A stretch of DNA of 54,320 bases from Planctomycetaceae bacterium (GCA_028284485.1 JANQRQ010000317.1:1-54320); one strand, 5' to 3'. Shown: positions 1 through 9,399, numbered from the stretch's first letter. Program-made: numbers and translations. The notes: generated by a model not told the origin, from the letters alone.

Positions 1-481
1 CTTTACGCACGTCGATGATGACGGCACGCACTCGCTCTCCGACTCGGTGCGACTCACCCGGGATTTGTTCACCACGCGGAAGGATCCCTTCAACTTTGCC
101 TAGGCTGACCGTTGCGGCTCCCCCTTCGAATCGTGTGACCGATCCGGTCACCGATTGGCCTTTCATCGCTTCGAATTCTTCGAACAGCGAGTCACGTTCC
201 GCTTCGCGGATCTTTTGAATCATGACTTGCTTTGCCGTTTGGGCTGCGATCCGACCTAGGATGTCCCCCAACACTTCGGGCTCGAGATCTTTTCCATCAC
301 ATTTGACGGTTGGTTCGCCACTTTCGCGGTCGATATCGACAACCAGTTCAAAATCCTCACCAAAATGTTTGCGCGCTGCCGACAAAATTGCCTGTTCGAT
401 TCCCTCGAAGACAATTTCTTTGTCGATATTTTTGTCGCGATGGATGGCATCGACGACTCTGAGGACCTCAGGACCGTTCAT
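1..481 (-). CDS. nusA: Transcription termination/antitermination factor NusA, N-terminal 160 residues (partial)
   Basis: NusA binds RNA polymerase and nascent RNA and modulates pausing, termination and antitermination. The reading frame starts at the ATG at 479-481 and stays open to the left edge. Residues 1-105 resemble the NusA N-terminal RNAP-binding domain, including the stretch around [17 protein letters not shown]. From about residue 108 the S1 RNA-binding domain begins ([14 protein letters not shown], then [10 protein letters not shown], which is characteristic of NusA). A purine-rich AAGGGA lies just upstream of the ATG. The rest (end of S1, KH domains) lies outside the window. rimP, the usual upstream neighbour, is not seen in the 730 bases upstream. 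The identification is from family knowledge and is confident. Confidence 0.93.
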   Translation of the reverse strand, partial: MNGPEVLRVVDAIHRDKNIDKEIVFEGIEQAILSAARKHFGEDFELVVDIDRESGEPTVKCDGKDLEPEVLGDILGRIAAQTAKQVMIQKIREAERDSLFEEFEAMKGQSVTGSVTRFEGGAATVSLGKVEGILPRGEQIPGESHRVGERVRAVIIDVRK

Positions 482-1212
482 GATATCCCTTTCGAACCGG
501 CGTCAAATTGCCTGGCCCGGCATAAGAAGCATCACCGTAAATTCAAAAACAACAGCCCACCAGAATGAAAAAAAGCGGGCACAAGTCCCACTCCGATTCA
601 CAGCCGCTGGCGTTTTGGACTGCGACGCTCGCAATTCTGCACTGAGCCGACTGCGAGCAAACCACTTTGCTTGACGGTGCTTGGACCGTACGCAAGTTTC
701 GTCTACATGCCTTACGCCCTCGTCAGGAGCCGTAGCATTCATCAACGTTGAGGCCAAGCGACCGCAACATTTGCGCAAAAGTTCCGCCTGACTTCAATAA
801 ATTCCAGTGGATAACCTTAGCGATCGTAATTCTAGCTGTCAAGCAGGCCGGATCAATCGCTGCGCGGGGAGCCGTCTTCCTCAACCCCTTTTCTAGTAAG
901 GGTTTTGCGCCTGCATCGGAGCTTAGGACTAGAACCGCTGCCACGGAACCGTTATAGTCCACCCAACTGTCAGATTTTTCGCCGAACTATCCGGTCCCAA
1001 CGAATCGAGCCGATTGGTTTACGCGGCCCGAAAATCCCTTGGGGACTCTTTGATCGACGACGTTGGAACAACCAAGCCTGGAGTTTGAGCGAGGCTGGTT
1101 TTCTCGGAGATTTGTGTTCTTATCGTACCCCAAGTGGTCGATCTCACGAATCGGACACTTGTTTTCCGGCGAAATAGAAACATTACTTCGAAACTCACGC
1201 GAAGGACAGTCG
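482..1212. other. Intergenic region, divergent between nusA and the TPR gene
   Basis: About 730 bases separate two divergently transcribed genes. Short open frames exist on both strands (for example 503-778 minus), but they show no recognisable domain and no convincing ribosome binding site. The promoters of both genes must lie here. I could not pick a convincing -35/-10 pair. Confidence 0.5.
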
Positions 1213-2724
1213 ATGAAACTTCCCATGATCATCACCAGTCTCTGCGCAGGGATCGTTTTGACGCCAGCCGACAATGTCGGCGCTCAAGTTCGATTCCGCC
1301 CCGGCTCTGGTCCGGGTCTCCCAAGCGCAGGCCAAGCGGTGAACGCGACCCACGAGCGACTCAAAACAGATGCCGACCAGGCGTATCAACGGGGGGACTA
1401 CGATCGCGCGATCGATTTGACCTCGACCGTATTGCGCCAAAACTCCCGCGACGCTGTGGCCTTCTATTTGAGGGCTAGTGCGCGAATTGAAAAAGGCGAA
1501 TCCACGGGCGATACGAAACTGGTTCGTGATGGCATCGCGGATGCACGAGATGCCATCCGAGTTTCCGACAACAAGAACCTGGATTATTACCTTCCTTACC
1601 TCAGAGGAATGTCGAGTTTAGCGACTCTCGAAAATCGAGAGGCTCACGCTGAGGCGGCAATGAAGGTTGCTGATCAAGTGCTTAAAGGTCAGTCGGTCGA
1701 GCCAGGCCAGCGTGCCAATTTGTTATATCAACGATCTTTGGCAAAAGTGTTCCTCAAGGACTTTGAAGGAGCGGCCAGCGATTTGAACACGGCCATCCGC
1801 CTGGTGCCCAGCCATTTCGGTGCAATTCTCGGATTGGCAGACGCGTATGCAGCAGCGGGTAACAAAGCGCAGGCGCTGGTGAGCTTCGATCGGGCGATCG
1901 ACGCATTTCCGTCCAACCCGCTCGTCTATCACAACAAAGGCGTTTACCTACAGACCGAAGGGGATTCCGAAGCCGCGATTGTCGAGTTTACTCACGCTGT
2001 CGAAATCGACTCGAATTATTTTTGGTCTTACACAAACCGCGGTATTGCCCTGATGTCCATGGGTAATTCGGAAGCGGCCGAAGGAGATTTTACGACATCC
2101 ATCAAACTCAACCCCCAGCAACCGTTTGCCTATGCACAGCGTGCAGCATCGCGATTGGACCAGGGGAAAGTCGATGAAGCCATTGCGGACTTTTCTGAAG
2201 TTGTGAAATTGGATCGACAAAACCCGATCGCATTTGCCGATTTAGGATTCGCGAAATTCTTTAAAGGCGATTATGTAGGAGCCTTGTCGGAATTCGACCG
2301 AGCGCAATCGATCGATCGTTCCATCCACTGGCTCAATTCCTGGCGATGTGCATCTTTGGTCGGCATGGGTCGTATGGATGCCGCACAGCGCATGTTTGAT
2401 GATGTTTTGAAAAGGAACGTCCGACAACGCGATTGGATCGATAATCTGGTGGCGTACCAACTGGGAGCGGCCACCGACCAGCAGCTTATGACGGCGATCG
2501 CACAGTCTGACAAGGAATTACAGGAGATTCAAAGGTGTGAGGCCTATTTCTTTATGGGAAGAAGGTTCGCCACAGAAGGAAAAACCAGCGAATCGACTGC
2601 CAGCTATCGCAAGGTGCTTGATACCCAACAAAGGCAATTGTCGGCCTACCGAGGTGCGCAGTTTGCCTTGAACGATTTCTCAACTCAGGTGGCGAATCAA
2701 AAGAACGACCAGCGTAGCCGTTAA
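1213..2724 (+). CDS. Secreted tetratricopeptide-repeat protein
   Basis: The 503-residue product starts at the ATG at 1213, which has a GAAGGA ribosome binding site about 7 bases upstream. An in-frame ATG at 1063 would put 50 unlikely residues ahead of a clean signal peptide (MKLPMIITSLCAGIVLTPA, cleavage near VGAQ). The mature part is a chain of tetratricopeptide repeats from about residue 50 to 480, with recurring patterns such as AYQRGDYDRAIDLTS, AGNKAQALVSFDRAI and KGDYVGALSEFDRAQ. TPR arrays are protein-protein scaffolds, and this one should act in the periplasm. No enzymatic domain is visible. It appears to be a single-gene unit closed by the terminator at 2761. The biological role is unknown. 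Confidence 0.85.
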   Translation: MKLPMIITSLCAGIVLTPADNVGAQVRFRPGSGPGLPSAGQAVNATHERLKTDADQAYQRGDYDRAIDLTSTVLRQNSRDAVAFYLRASARIEKGESTGDTKLVRDGIADARDAIRVSDNKNLDYYLPYLRGMSSLATLENREAHAEAAMKVADQVLKGQSVEPGQRANLLYQRSLAKVFLKDFEGAASDLNTAIRLVPSHFGAILGLADAYAAAGNKAQALVSFDRAIDAFPSNPLVYHNKGVYLQTEGDSEAAIVEFTHAVEIDSNYFWSYTNRGIALMSMGNSEAAEGDFTTSIKLNPQQPFAYAQRAASRLDQGKVDEAIADFSEVVKLDRQNPIAFADLGFAKFFKGDYVGALSEFDRAQSIDRSIHWLNSWRCASLVGMGRMDAAQRMFDDVLKRNVRQRDWIDNLVAYQLGAATDQQLMTAIAQSDKELQEIQRCEAYFFMGRRFATEGKTSESTASYRKVLDTQQRQLSAYRGAQFALNDFSTQVANQKNDQRSR

Positions 2725-2760
2725 CGCTGTCAGCTTAACGCCACATCGAATTGCAAAAGG

Positions 2761-2797
2761 GCTCCGGACGAAAAGAAAACCGTCCGGAGCTTTTTTT
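2761..2797 (+). terminator. Rho-independent terminator of the TPR gene
   Basis: A perfect 10-bp stem (GCTCCGGACG / CGTCCGGAGC) with a 10-base A-rich loop is followed directly by seven T residues. It starts 36 bases after the TPR stop codon. The minus-strand gene ending at 2834 converges on it. On that strand the hairpin is followed only by CC and four T residues, so it may also act weakly in the other direction. Confidence 0.9.
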
Positions 2798-2833
2798 GTG
2801 CGCTGCTGATTCCCCGGTGGGTGCGACAAGATT

Positions 2834-4147
2834 CTATGCACCGCAAACAACCATCGCACTGGCTTGGCCGGCTTTGGTGACGTTGATATTCATGACAATC
2901 TTGTTCGAAATCGGCAATGGTTCGCCGTGCACGATATTCAAGGGGCACTCGGGATCGGGGACGTCGTAGTTCAATGTCGGTGGGACCACCGAATGGTTAA
3001 GTCCGACCAGCGAGGCTGCCAATTCAAGAGTTCCTGTACCGGCTCCAGAATTCCCGAAAAAGCTCTTCAGGGCCGTTACAGGTAACTGGTCGGTCGCATC
3101 GCCGAACACGTCGCGGATGGCTTTCGCCTCTTCGATGTCGACCAGGACTTCTGCAACACCGTGGGCATTAACATGCCCCACATCGTTGGTCGAAATTCCC
3201 GCTTGCCGCAAGGCCGCGTTCATCGCGTTGACCAGCGCGAGGCGGAGTTGCGGCTTTCCGGATTTGTCGATAACGCACGAGGCGCCTGTTCCAAGCACTG
3301 TGCCCAGAATCGTTGCCCCGCGGCTTCGAGCATGCTCCTCTTCTTCAAACAAGAACGAACAAGACGCTTCGCCGACGACTTGCCCGCTTCGATCGCGTTC
3401 GAACGGTCGCGATCGGCGTTCCGGTTCCGCCGGGGTTGTTGCCAATTCGTCCCATAATGCGGCGTGCAATGCTTTGACTGGATGGAGGCGAGTTCCTGTT
3501 GTTCCTGCGATCATCATGTCGGCAGTATTTCGGCGAATATGGTGAAATCCTTCTCCCATCGCCAAGTTGCCGGAAGCCTCGGAAAGCGTGAGTGAATTGT
3601 TTGGTCCTCGCGCGTCTGCAAAGATTCCAATATGACAAGCCGGCATATTCGGCAGATATTTCAGTAGCCAAAGCGGCTCCATCGCCTGCAGCCCTGTTGT
3701 TCCCCATTTCGTGAATTCAAAATGGTGGTCGCTTCCTTCGATACATGTGGCGCAACTGCTTTGCAGGACGTCCGGGGGGCTCAACATCTGGTTGGCTCCG
3801 AAAGCTACCCCCATGCGTGCGCCGTCGAAATCGCCGGCAGCGAGCCCCGCGCTTTCCAATGCCAAAGCTGCTGACGCGACGCCCAATTGAATCTCGCGAC
3901 ACATGACCTTGAGATTTTTGCGTAGCTTTTTCAGGTACTGCTTCTTTGCCGTTTGGTCAGTGAAATCTTTGATTTCCCCACCAACATTGTCGGGCAGCGC
4001 TGTGAACGACAAACGGTCGATGTGGGCGATTCCGCTTTTTCCAGCGGCGAGCGACTGCCAAACAGCGTCGACGCCAATACCAATTGGGCTAAGAACTCCG
4101 ATGCCGGTGATGACAACTTTTCGGTTCGACCCCTGACTGTCGCTCAT
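2834..4147 (-). CDS. FabF-like ketoacyl synthase paralogue lacking the catalytic cysteine (chain-length-factor-like)
   Basis: The 437-residue product has the full thiolase-fold KAS layout and aligns without gaps to the neighbouring FabF around the nucleophile. There FabF reads TACASATN and this protein reads LSEASGNL, so the active-site Cys is Glu190. The first catalytic His is kept (VNAHG, His329). The second is Asn366 (KSFFGNSGAG instead of the KSxxGHxxGA pattern). A Cys replaced by Gln or Glu is known from chain-length factors of type II polyketide synthases and from KSQ decarboxylases. The protein is therefore probably non-condensing and may heterodimerise with the FabF at 4660-5904. The ATG at 4147 was chosen over a GTG at 4183. 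The division of labour with FabF is inference. Confidence 0.85.
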   Translation of the reverse strand: MSDSQGSNRKVVITGIGVLSPIGIGVDAVWQSLAAGKSGIAHIDRLSFTALPDNVGGEIKDFTDQTAKKQYLKKLRKNLKVMCREIQLGVASAALALESAGLAAGDFDGARMGVAFGANQMLSPPDVLQSSCATCIEGSDHHFEFTKWGTTGLQAMEPLWLLKYLPNMPACHIGIFADARGPNNSLTLSEASGNLAMGEGFHHIRRNTADMMIAGTTGTRLHPVKALHAALWDELATTPAEPERRSRPFERDRSGQVVGEASCSFLFEEEEHARSRGATILGTVLGTGASCVIDKSGKPQLRLALVNAMNAALRQAGISTNDVGHVNAHGVAEVLVDIEEAKAIRDVFGDATDQLPVTALKSFFGNSGAGTGTLELAASLVGLNHSVVPPTLNYDVPDPECPLNIVHGEPLPISNKIVMNINVTKAGQASAMVVCGA

Positions 4148-4659
4148 TGTGGATTCCGGTCGTACAAATGAATTCGGACACACCGACGTTCAAATATCAG
4201 CAAAGTCGGTCTGTCTATGTTTAGCAAGGAAAGCTCGTTCAATCACATGACTCGGTTCAACGACGGACTGCAGTGTTTCAGCCAGGATGAAAAGGATCTG
4301 TAAATGGTAGACTTTCTTGCTGTGATAGTAGTTTTAAGGAACTTTACGCCAACTCGCCGCGTATTCGCTTCGGTCTAGCAGTTGGTCGTGACGTTCGATG
4401 ACGGTCGAGGTTGAAGCTCAAAATAGCCAGGATAATGTCTTGGAAACAGAGAAAACGGGCCGAACCGACTTCTGCAGGTTGGGGCAACACTCTTTCTGCT
4501 TGTGCGTTCCTGGAACAGATTCGCAATTAATTCGGCTTCCGCTCCGTGCCTTCCCAATGCGGCGTTTCCCTCACGCGTCTGCTAAAGACAGTTTCAAACC
4601 CACTAATATGTTGCGCCAACTACCAAATTCGTGGCTCGAAAATGGTCTCGAAACCAGCT
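4148..4659. other. Gap between the two ketoacyl synthase genes
   Basis: About 510 bases lie between fabF and its Cys-less paralogue, which are otherwise in the same orientation. Small open frames here have no recognisable domain or good ribosome binding site, and I see no clear terminator. The length suggests the paralogue has its own promoter rather than simple co-transcription with fabF. Confidence 0.45.
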
Positions 4660-5904
4660 CTAGTCAGCCTTTTTAATAACCAAACACGCGTTGTGTCCAC
4701 CGAAACCGAAGCTGTTTTTCAAGATCGTTCGGACAGAGCTTTCCCGTGCTTCATTGGGCACATAGTCGAGGTCACACCGGGGATCGGGGTCATCGAGATT
4801 AATTGTCGGTGGAATGACCTGGTCTTGCAGAGACATGACTGAGGCCACGAATTCGACTCCGCCGGATGCTCCCAGGAGGTGCCCCAATTGGCTCTTAATG
4901 CTCGAGACTGACAGTCGCGAAGAATGAGAATTGAAGACCGTTTTGATGGCGGTCGTTTCGGCCACATCCCCCAAAGGCGTGCTGGTCCCGTGAGCGTTGA
5001 CGTAATCAACTTGATTGGCATCGAGCTTGGCATCGCGCAGCGCGCTTGACATCGCTCGGGCGGCCCCGCGTCCTTCCGGGTCGGGCGCGGTCATATGGGA
5101 TCCATCGGCCGACATTCCGTAGCCAGCAATCTCCGCCAGAATCGGTGCGCCACGTTGTTTGGCGTGTTCGAGTTCTTCTATGACGCAAATGCCGGCGCCT
5201 TCAGCCAGGACGAATCCGTCTCGTCCGCTATCGAATGGCCGGCTGGCGGTCGTCGGGTCGTCATTCCTAGTCGAGAGGGCGTTCATCCTGGCAAACCCCG
5301 AGAGCCCCATCGGGGTCAATGCGGCCTCGCTACCGCCCGTAATCATCACATCGGCGAAGTCGTTTTGGATCAGTTTGTAAGCGTCGCCGATTGCATTGGT
5401 TGCGGATGCGCATGCAGTGGCAACAGCGGAATTTGGCCCCTTCAGCCCCCAGGTCACTGAGATATTGCCGCTGGCGGCATTGACCATCAATTTCGGAATC
5501 ATGAACGCTGAAACGCGAGACGGTCCCCGTTCGTACAATCGAGTATGCTGATCCTCGATCTCGTGCAATCCGCCAATTCCACTACCGATGACGACTCCAT
5601 ACCGGTAGGGATCGTCGGCCGAAACTTCGATTCCGGATTGCTCGACAGCCTTCGCTGCGGCAACGACTGCGAACTGACCGAATCGGTCCATCCGCTTCAC
5701 GTCTTTGGAATCGATGTCGCAGTGTTCGGTGGGATCGAAATTCTTGACCTCGCCGCCGAACCGCACCTTGTAATCGGAACAGTCAAACCGATTGAGCGTG
5801 CAGATGCCGCTTTTGCCGGCGCATAACGAATCCCAGAAGGCGGAGATTTCACATCCTAGCGATGTGACGACTCCGATTCCTGTGACGACAACCCGCCTCG
5901 CCAT
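4660..5904 (-). CDS. fabF: 3-oxoacyl-ACP synthase II (KAS II)
   Basis: The product condenses malonyl-ACP with acyl-ACP in fatty-acid elongation in the cytoplasm. Its 414 residues match the family length, and the catalytic triad is intact: Cys165 in TACASAT, His305 in NAHGTSTP and His342 in SQLGHLLGASG. The C-terminal FGFGGHNA is typical of FabF. The ATG at 5902-5904 lies three bases after the acpP stop and has a GAGGAGAAG ribosome binding site inside the end of acpP, so the two are co-transcribed. The order acpP-fabF is conserved widely in bacteria. Confidence 0.96.
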   Translation of the reverse strand: MARRVVVTGIGVVTSLGCEISAFWDSLCAGKSGICTLNRFDCSDYKVRFGGEVKNFDPTEHCDIDSKDVKRMDRFGQFAVVAAAKAVEQSGIEVSADDPYRYGVVIGSGIGGLHEIEDQHTRLYERGPSRVSAFMIPKLMVNAASGNISVTWGLKGPNSAVATACASATNAIGDAYKLIQNDFADVMITGGSEAALTPMGLSGFARMNALSTRNDDPTTASRPFDSGRDGFVLAEGAGICVIEELEHAKQRGAPILAEIAGYGMSADGSHMTAPDPEGRGAARAMSSALRDAKLDANQVDYVNAHGTSTPLGDVAETTAIKTVFNSHSSRLSVSSIKSQLGHLLGASGGVEFVASVMSLQDQVIPPTINLDDPDPRCDLDYVPNEARESSVRTILKNSFGFGGHNACLVIKKAD

Positions 5905-5907
5905 CAG

Positions 5908-6138
5908 CTAGCTCTTCTCCTCGATATAGTCGATCGCGTCACCGACAGTGCGGATCTTTTCGTAATCATCATCGGGGATCGTGATTTCGAATTCGTCTTC
6001 AAACTCCATTACGATTTCAACGACATCGAGCGAATCGGCTTTCAAATCATCAACGAATGAGCTCTGTCGAGAAACTTCCTCTTTCGGAACACTCAATTGT
6101 TCGCTGACGATGTCGATGACTTTTTCTTCAATCGACAC
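5908..6138 (-). CDS. acpP: Acyl carrier protein
   Basis: ACP carries growing acyl chains on a 4'-phosphopantetheine arm. The product has 76 residues, the normal length. The attachment serine is Ser36 in the ADSLDVVE motif, and the DDDYEKI and DAIDYIEEK segments are typical. The start is a GTG at 6136-6138 rather than an upstream ATG in the same frame. A strong GGAGGAAG ribosome binding site sits 5 bases before the GTG, and the ACP fold begins at once with SIEEKV. The upstream in-frame residues look like untranslated leader. The gene is the first of an acpP-fabF unit behind the promoter at 6228-6256. Confidence 0.95.
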   Translation of the reverse strand: MSIEEKVIDIVSEQLSVPKEEVSRQSSFVDDLKADSLDVVEIVMEFEDEFEITIPDDDYEKIRTVGDAIDYIEEKS

Positions 6139-6227
6139 GTGTACTTCCTCCAACAGCAATTGGTCATTTTCGGCATCAATAAGCGACGCAACCGCATGGC
6201 ACGTCTTTGCTTTTCGCCGATTGCGAA

Positions 6228-6256
6228 GATATATCGCGTTTCGTAAGGCGTGTAAA
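6228..6256 (-). promoter_or_regulatory. Sigma-70-type promoter of acpP-fabF
   Basis: Read on the minus strand, TTTACA (complement of 6251-6256) and TATATC (complement of 6228-6233) are separated by exactly 17 bases. Transcription should start near 6221, giving a leader of about 80 bases before the acpP GTG. The match is by eye. Spacing and position in the fabD-acpP gap support it. Confidence 0.5.
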
Positions 6257-6424
6257 CCGCAAACTTTAGCGAATAAGATTACTTGTTTTGATTTTGTCTC
6301 GAGTACAAAGGCCATCCGTGAAATCCCGCCGGACTCTCATGCCCGTCGAGGAGGCAATCCAATGCAGGTTATTTGCCGCGAATCCTAGGAATTCCCGGGT
6401 TTTTTTCGTTCGACGTACTCTTCG

Positions 6425-7357
6425 CTAGTCGTCAAGCACCGAGTGGACCGGGATTTTGCGATGGATCCGTTTCATTAACCCTCGCAAAACTTTGCCCGGG
6501 CCGATTTCGTAAAACTCTTCAACCCCGCGGTCGAGCATGCGACGCATCGAATCTTCCCAAAGAACCGGGCTGACAACCTGGCGTACCAAAAGATCATGAA
6601 TCTCTCGGGCGCTTTCGTGAACGTCAGCATCCACATTGGAAACGACCGGTATCTCCGGGTTCCTCAATGTAATGTTCGCCAACGCTTCCGCCAAGCGTTC
6701 GTCAGCCGGCTTCATGAGAGAAGTGTGAAATGCCCCGGCAACCGACAGAGGAATCGCCCGTCCCCCAGCGGCTTCGGCTAATTCGACCGCCTTTTGGCAG
6801 GCAGCAGTTTCACCTGACAGGACAATGTTTTTCGGGCACAAATAGTTCGCAATCGTGAGCATTCCAACAGCGGATGCTTCCTGGCAAATCTGTTCAACTT
6901 GATCGAGTTCCAGCAACAGGATGCTCACCATGCCCGACGGATTGGCCTCTGCGGCGCTCTGCATTGCCTGCCCACGCTTTTGGACCACGCGTAAACCGTC
7001 CTCAAACGACATGGCGCCGGCAAATGCCAACGCGGTATATTCGCCCAGGCTGAGTCCCGCGGTGATGACACAAGACTCGGCCGCTTCCGGGTTTTGGGAA
7101 CGTAATTGATCCAACGCCGCGAAGCTGGTCACGTAGATCGCCGGCTGGCTAATGTCGGTAGCGTCGAGTTTTTCGGCCGGCCCCTCGAAGCAATATTGCG
7201 CCAAATCGTAACCGACGATGTCGTTGGCTTGATCATACCATTTGCGTGCAGGAGGAAAGCTTTCAACTAAGTTCCGCCCCATCCCGACAAATTGCGCTCC
7301 CTGTCCTGGGAACAAAAAAGCTGTGCTGCTCACCGGGTCACTCCATCGGCACGCCAT
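6425..7357 (-). CDS. fabD: Malonyl-CoA:ACP transacylase
   Basis: FabD moves malonyl groups from CoA to ACP to feed fatty-acid elongation. The 310-residue product shows the FPGQGAQ motif near residue 16, the nucleophile Ser103 in GLSLGEYTAL and the catalytic His211 in AGAFHTSLM. The usual GHSLGE elbow reads GLSLGE, so the His before the nucleophile is Leu. The start may be the ATG at 7357 or a GTG at 7333, which has a GGAG about 8 bases upstream and would place the domain closer to the N-terminus. Many bacteria have fabG between fabD and acpP. Here there are only 286 non-coding bases. Confidence 0.94.
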   Translation of the reverse strand: MACRWSDPVSSTAFLFPGQGAQFVGMGRNLVESFPPARKWYDQANDIVGYDLAQYCFEGPAEKLDATDISQPAIYVTSFAALDQLRSQNPEAAESCVITAGLSLGEYTALAFAGAMSFEDGLRVVQKRGQAMQSAAEANPSGMVSILLLELDQVEQICQEASAVGMLTIANYLCPKNIVLSGETAACQKAVELAEAAGGRAIPLSVAGAFHTSLMKPADERLAEALANITLRNPEIPVVSNVDADVHESAREIHDLLVRQVVSPVLWEDSMRRMLDRGVEEFYEIGPGKVLRGLMKRIHRKIPVHSVLDD

Positions 7358-7545
7358 TTTATGATTGCAGGTTGCTTCATATGGAAGTCCATAAACTCAG
7401 TGACCAATCGAAACATCAACCACAACAATCTCTGTCTGTTGAGCCGTTGCGGAGTCGCGTATTTCACGAGGCGCCAGGGCCCATCCGTGTAAGTCGTCAC
7501 AAATTCTCGCTGCGACGAGGCCTTTGATGGTGCCGGTTAAGAACT

Positions 7546-8547
7546 CTATATGACCGATGCCTCAGCCAATTCTTCGGCAATTTGTGCATTGATCCTTCGA
7601 TTCTTAAAGCGCGTTGCGACGCGAAGCGCGTTGGTAATCGAACGGGCATCGCTCGAGCCATGGCCGATAATACAAATGCCGTCGATTCCGAGTAGTGGCG
7701 CTCCCCCCTCCTCATTGTGCTGATAACTTTGCCCAATCGACTGGAAGGCCGACTTGGCCGTTTCCACGTCGGTGCTTAACTCCTTGAGGATCTCTCGCGA
7801 GATCGCCTTGATCATGAATTCGGCCATTCCTTCGCTGACTTTGAGCACGACATTGCCGACAAATCCCTCGCAAATGAGTACATCGGCTTCGCCCTGGTAA
7901 AGCCCTCGACCTTCGATGTTGCCGACATAGCAGTCTTTCAGTCGACTTTGCGATAACAGTGCATGGGCATCGCGGTACAGGTCGTTGCCTTTGCCCTCTT
8001 CACTGCCGATGTTCATCAGGCCAATTTGCGGATTGGAAATCCCGAGCATTTCCCGCGCGTAAATGGCCCCCATCACACCGTATTGGTAAAGGTGCTCGGG
8101 CCTGGCTGCGGGATTCGCACCAACGTCCATGAGTACCGAGCGGCCACGCAAAGTCGGAAGGGCAACAGCGATCCCGGGACGCTTCACGCCTTTCAGGTAC
8201 AACCTTGTTCGCAGGCCGGCCGCAACGACCGCCCCAGTGTTCCCGGCACTGACTACGGCATCGACTTCATGCCCGGCCATTAATCCCCAGCAAACGGCAA
8301 TGGATGATTTGGGTTTCTTTCGAAGTGCTTCCGTTGGCTTTTCGTCCATGCCAATGAAACCATCGGCCCCTTGAATCGTCAGGCGTTCGGGCTGCGGGTC
8401 CGATTGCGCGAGAGCCGCCTGGAGCGTCGACTCGTCACCGACCAGGATGATTTCCAAGTCAGGGTCTGTTTGAAGTGCGGCAATCGCACCTTCAATGTTC
8501 GGTTGAGGCGCGAAGTCCCCGCCCATTGCGTCTAAGGCGATGCGCAT
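7546..8547 (-). CDS. plsX: Phosphate acyltransferase PlsX
   Basis: PlsX makes acyl-phosphate from acyl-ACP, the first step toward phosphatidic acid in the PlsX/PlsY pathway. The product has 333 residues, the usual length. It opens with IALDAMGGDFAP and contains VSAGNTGA, LMDVGANP, CEGFVGNVVLK and GIDGICIIGHG, all hallmarks of the family. It starts six bases after the rpmF stop, the standard rpmF-plsX arrangement, so the two are almost certainly one transcript. fabD follows after 188 bases in the same direction. Confidence 0.96.
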   Translation of the reverse strand: MRIALDAMGGDFAPQPNIEGAIAALQTDPDLEIILVGDESTLQAALAQSDPQPERLTIQGADGFIGMDEKPTEALRKKPKSSIAVCWGLMAGHEVDAVVSAGNTGAVVAAGLRTRLYLKGVKRPGIAVALPTLRGRSVLMDVGANPAARPEHLYQYGVMGAIYAREMLGISNPQIGLMNIGSEEGKGNDLYRDAHALLSQSRLKDCYVGNIEGRGLYQGEADVLICEGFVGNVVLKVSEGMAEFMIKAISREILKELSTDVETAKSAFQSIGQSYQHNEEGGAPLLGIDGICIIGHGSSDARSITNALRVATRFKNRRINAQIAEELAEASVI

Positions 8548-8553
8548 TCGGTC

Positions 8554-8733
8554 TTAATCCTCAGTCGCGACTACCGTGCGTCCCTGATAATAGCCGCAGT
8601 TCGGACAAACGACGTGTGTCGGAACTGCTGTACTGCACTGTGGGCAGTAGGTTAATTGCATGGGCTTTATGCCATTATGGGCACGACGTTTTCGTCCCCG
8701 CGCCTTCGAGATTCTTCGCTTCGGAACTGCCAT
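8554..8733 (-). CDS. rpmF: 50S ribosomal protein L32
   Basis: The product is a 59-residue ribosomal protein with the characteristic N-terminus MAVPKRRISKARGRKRRAHN and a zinc-ribbon of four cysteines (Cys30, Cys33, Cys43, Cys46: CPQC and CPNC). The ATG at 8733 gives the canonical N-terminus. An upstream in-frame ATG at 8766 would add 11 untypical residues. The DUF177 (YceD) gene that usually precedes rpmF is not seen upstream. Confidence 0.96.
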   Translation of the reverse strand: MAVPKRRISKARGRKRRAHNGIKPMQLTYCPQCSTAVPTHVVCPNCGYYQGRTVVATED

Positions 8734-9399
8734 TTTTTCACCGATCAGAATGAAGTTGGTGGTCAAGCTGCACCGCTATCGCGGCGTTTGATAGTCCAAC
8801 GCGAGCCTGAACACCTGAAACGTACGAATTCGGCATAGTATTCAAAGCAGAAAAGGACTGTCAAGCAACGCAACGCACGAGCGCGTAATGGATTCCGTTT
8901 TCTTTGAATCCACATTTTCCAGTCTTCTCGTTTGACCTAATCGTTCTGAATTGACGACCGCAAGGCAGACGGAATTGATCGGCCGGGCCCCATTCCTCGT
9001 GAGAAGACGGAAATCGCACTCGCAATACCACGCAAAATCGCTCATTTATCTCGGGGGTTCGAAGTATTTATTTGTGCACGAGTTTCGTTGAACGCGGTTT
9101 CGTTGAACGCGGTAAAGCCCGGCTCGGCCGGATTTAAAAACCTTCTCGTGCACATGTCTTTCCTGCAAGAACTCTTCAGGGATCCCGCCATTTGCCACAA
9201 TCGCCCACCCGAATGACGGGAGCCGCCTCATCAGACATGCCGATATCATCTCAATACCGACAAGTGTGTCGAATGCCTCATTCTGGTGGAATTGCGGGAC
9301 CTTCTCTTAGCTGCAAAGCCTCCGTGATACACCATTTGCTCCAGAATTCCTAAAGTGGCGATTTTAACTCTGGATCATAGCAGCCAGCGGCAAACGATC
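8734..9399. other. Intergenic region upstream of rpmF
   Basis: About 665 bases between divergent genes carry no gene that I can support. The only distinctive feature is a perfect two-copy tandem repeat of a 15-base unit at 9082-9111. Short open frames on both strands lack recognisable domains. The promoter of the rpmF-plsX operon and that of the lipoprotein gene should be here. Confidence 0.45.
9082..9111. repeat. Perfect 15-bp tandem duplication
   Basis: The unit GTTTCGTTGAACGCG occurs twice head to tail with no mismatch, in non-coding DNA upstream of rpmF. Two copies are too few to call a minisatellite. It could be a recent slippage event. Confidence 0.8.

Noticed and set aside
503..778. 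Minus-strand 91-codon frame upstream of nusA
   Set aside because: No recognisable domain, no ribosome binding site, and not similar to RimP, the protein that would be expected there.
3117..3545. Plus-strand 142-codon frame inside the Cys-less ketoacyl synthase gene
   Set aside because: It is antisense to a clear, full-length conserved gene and has no domain of its own.
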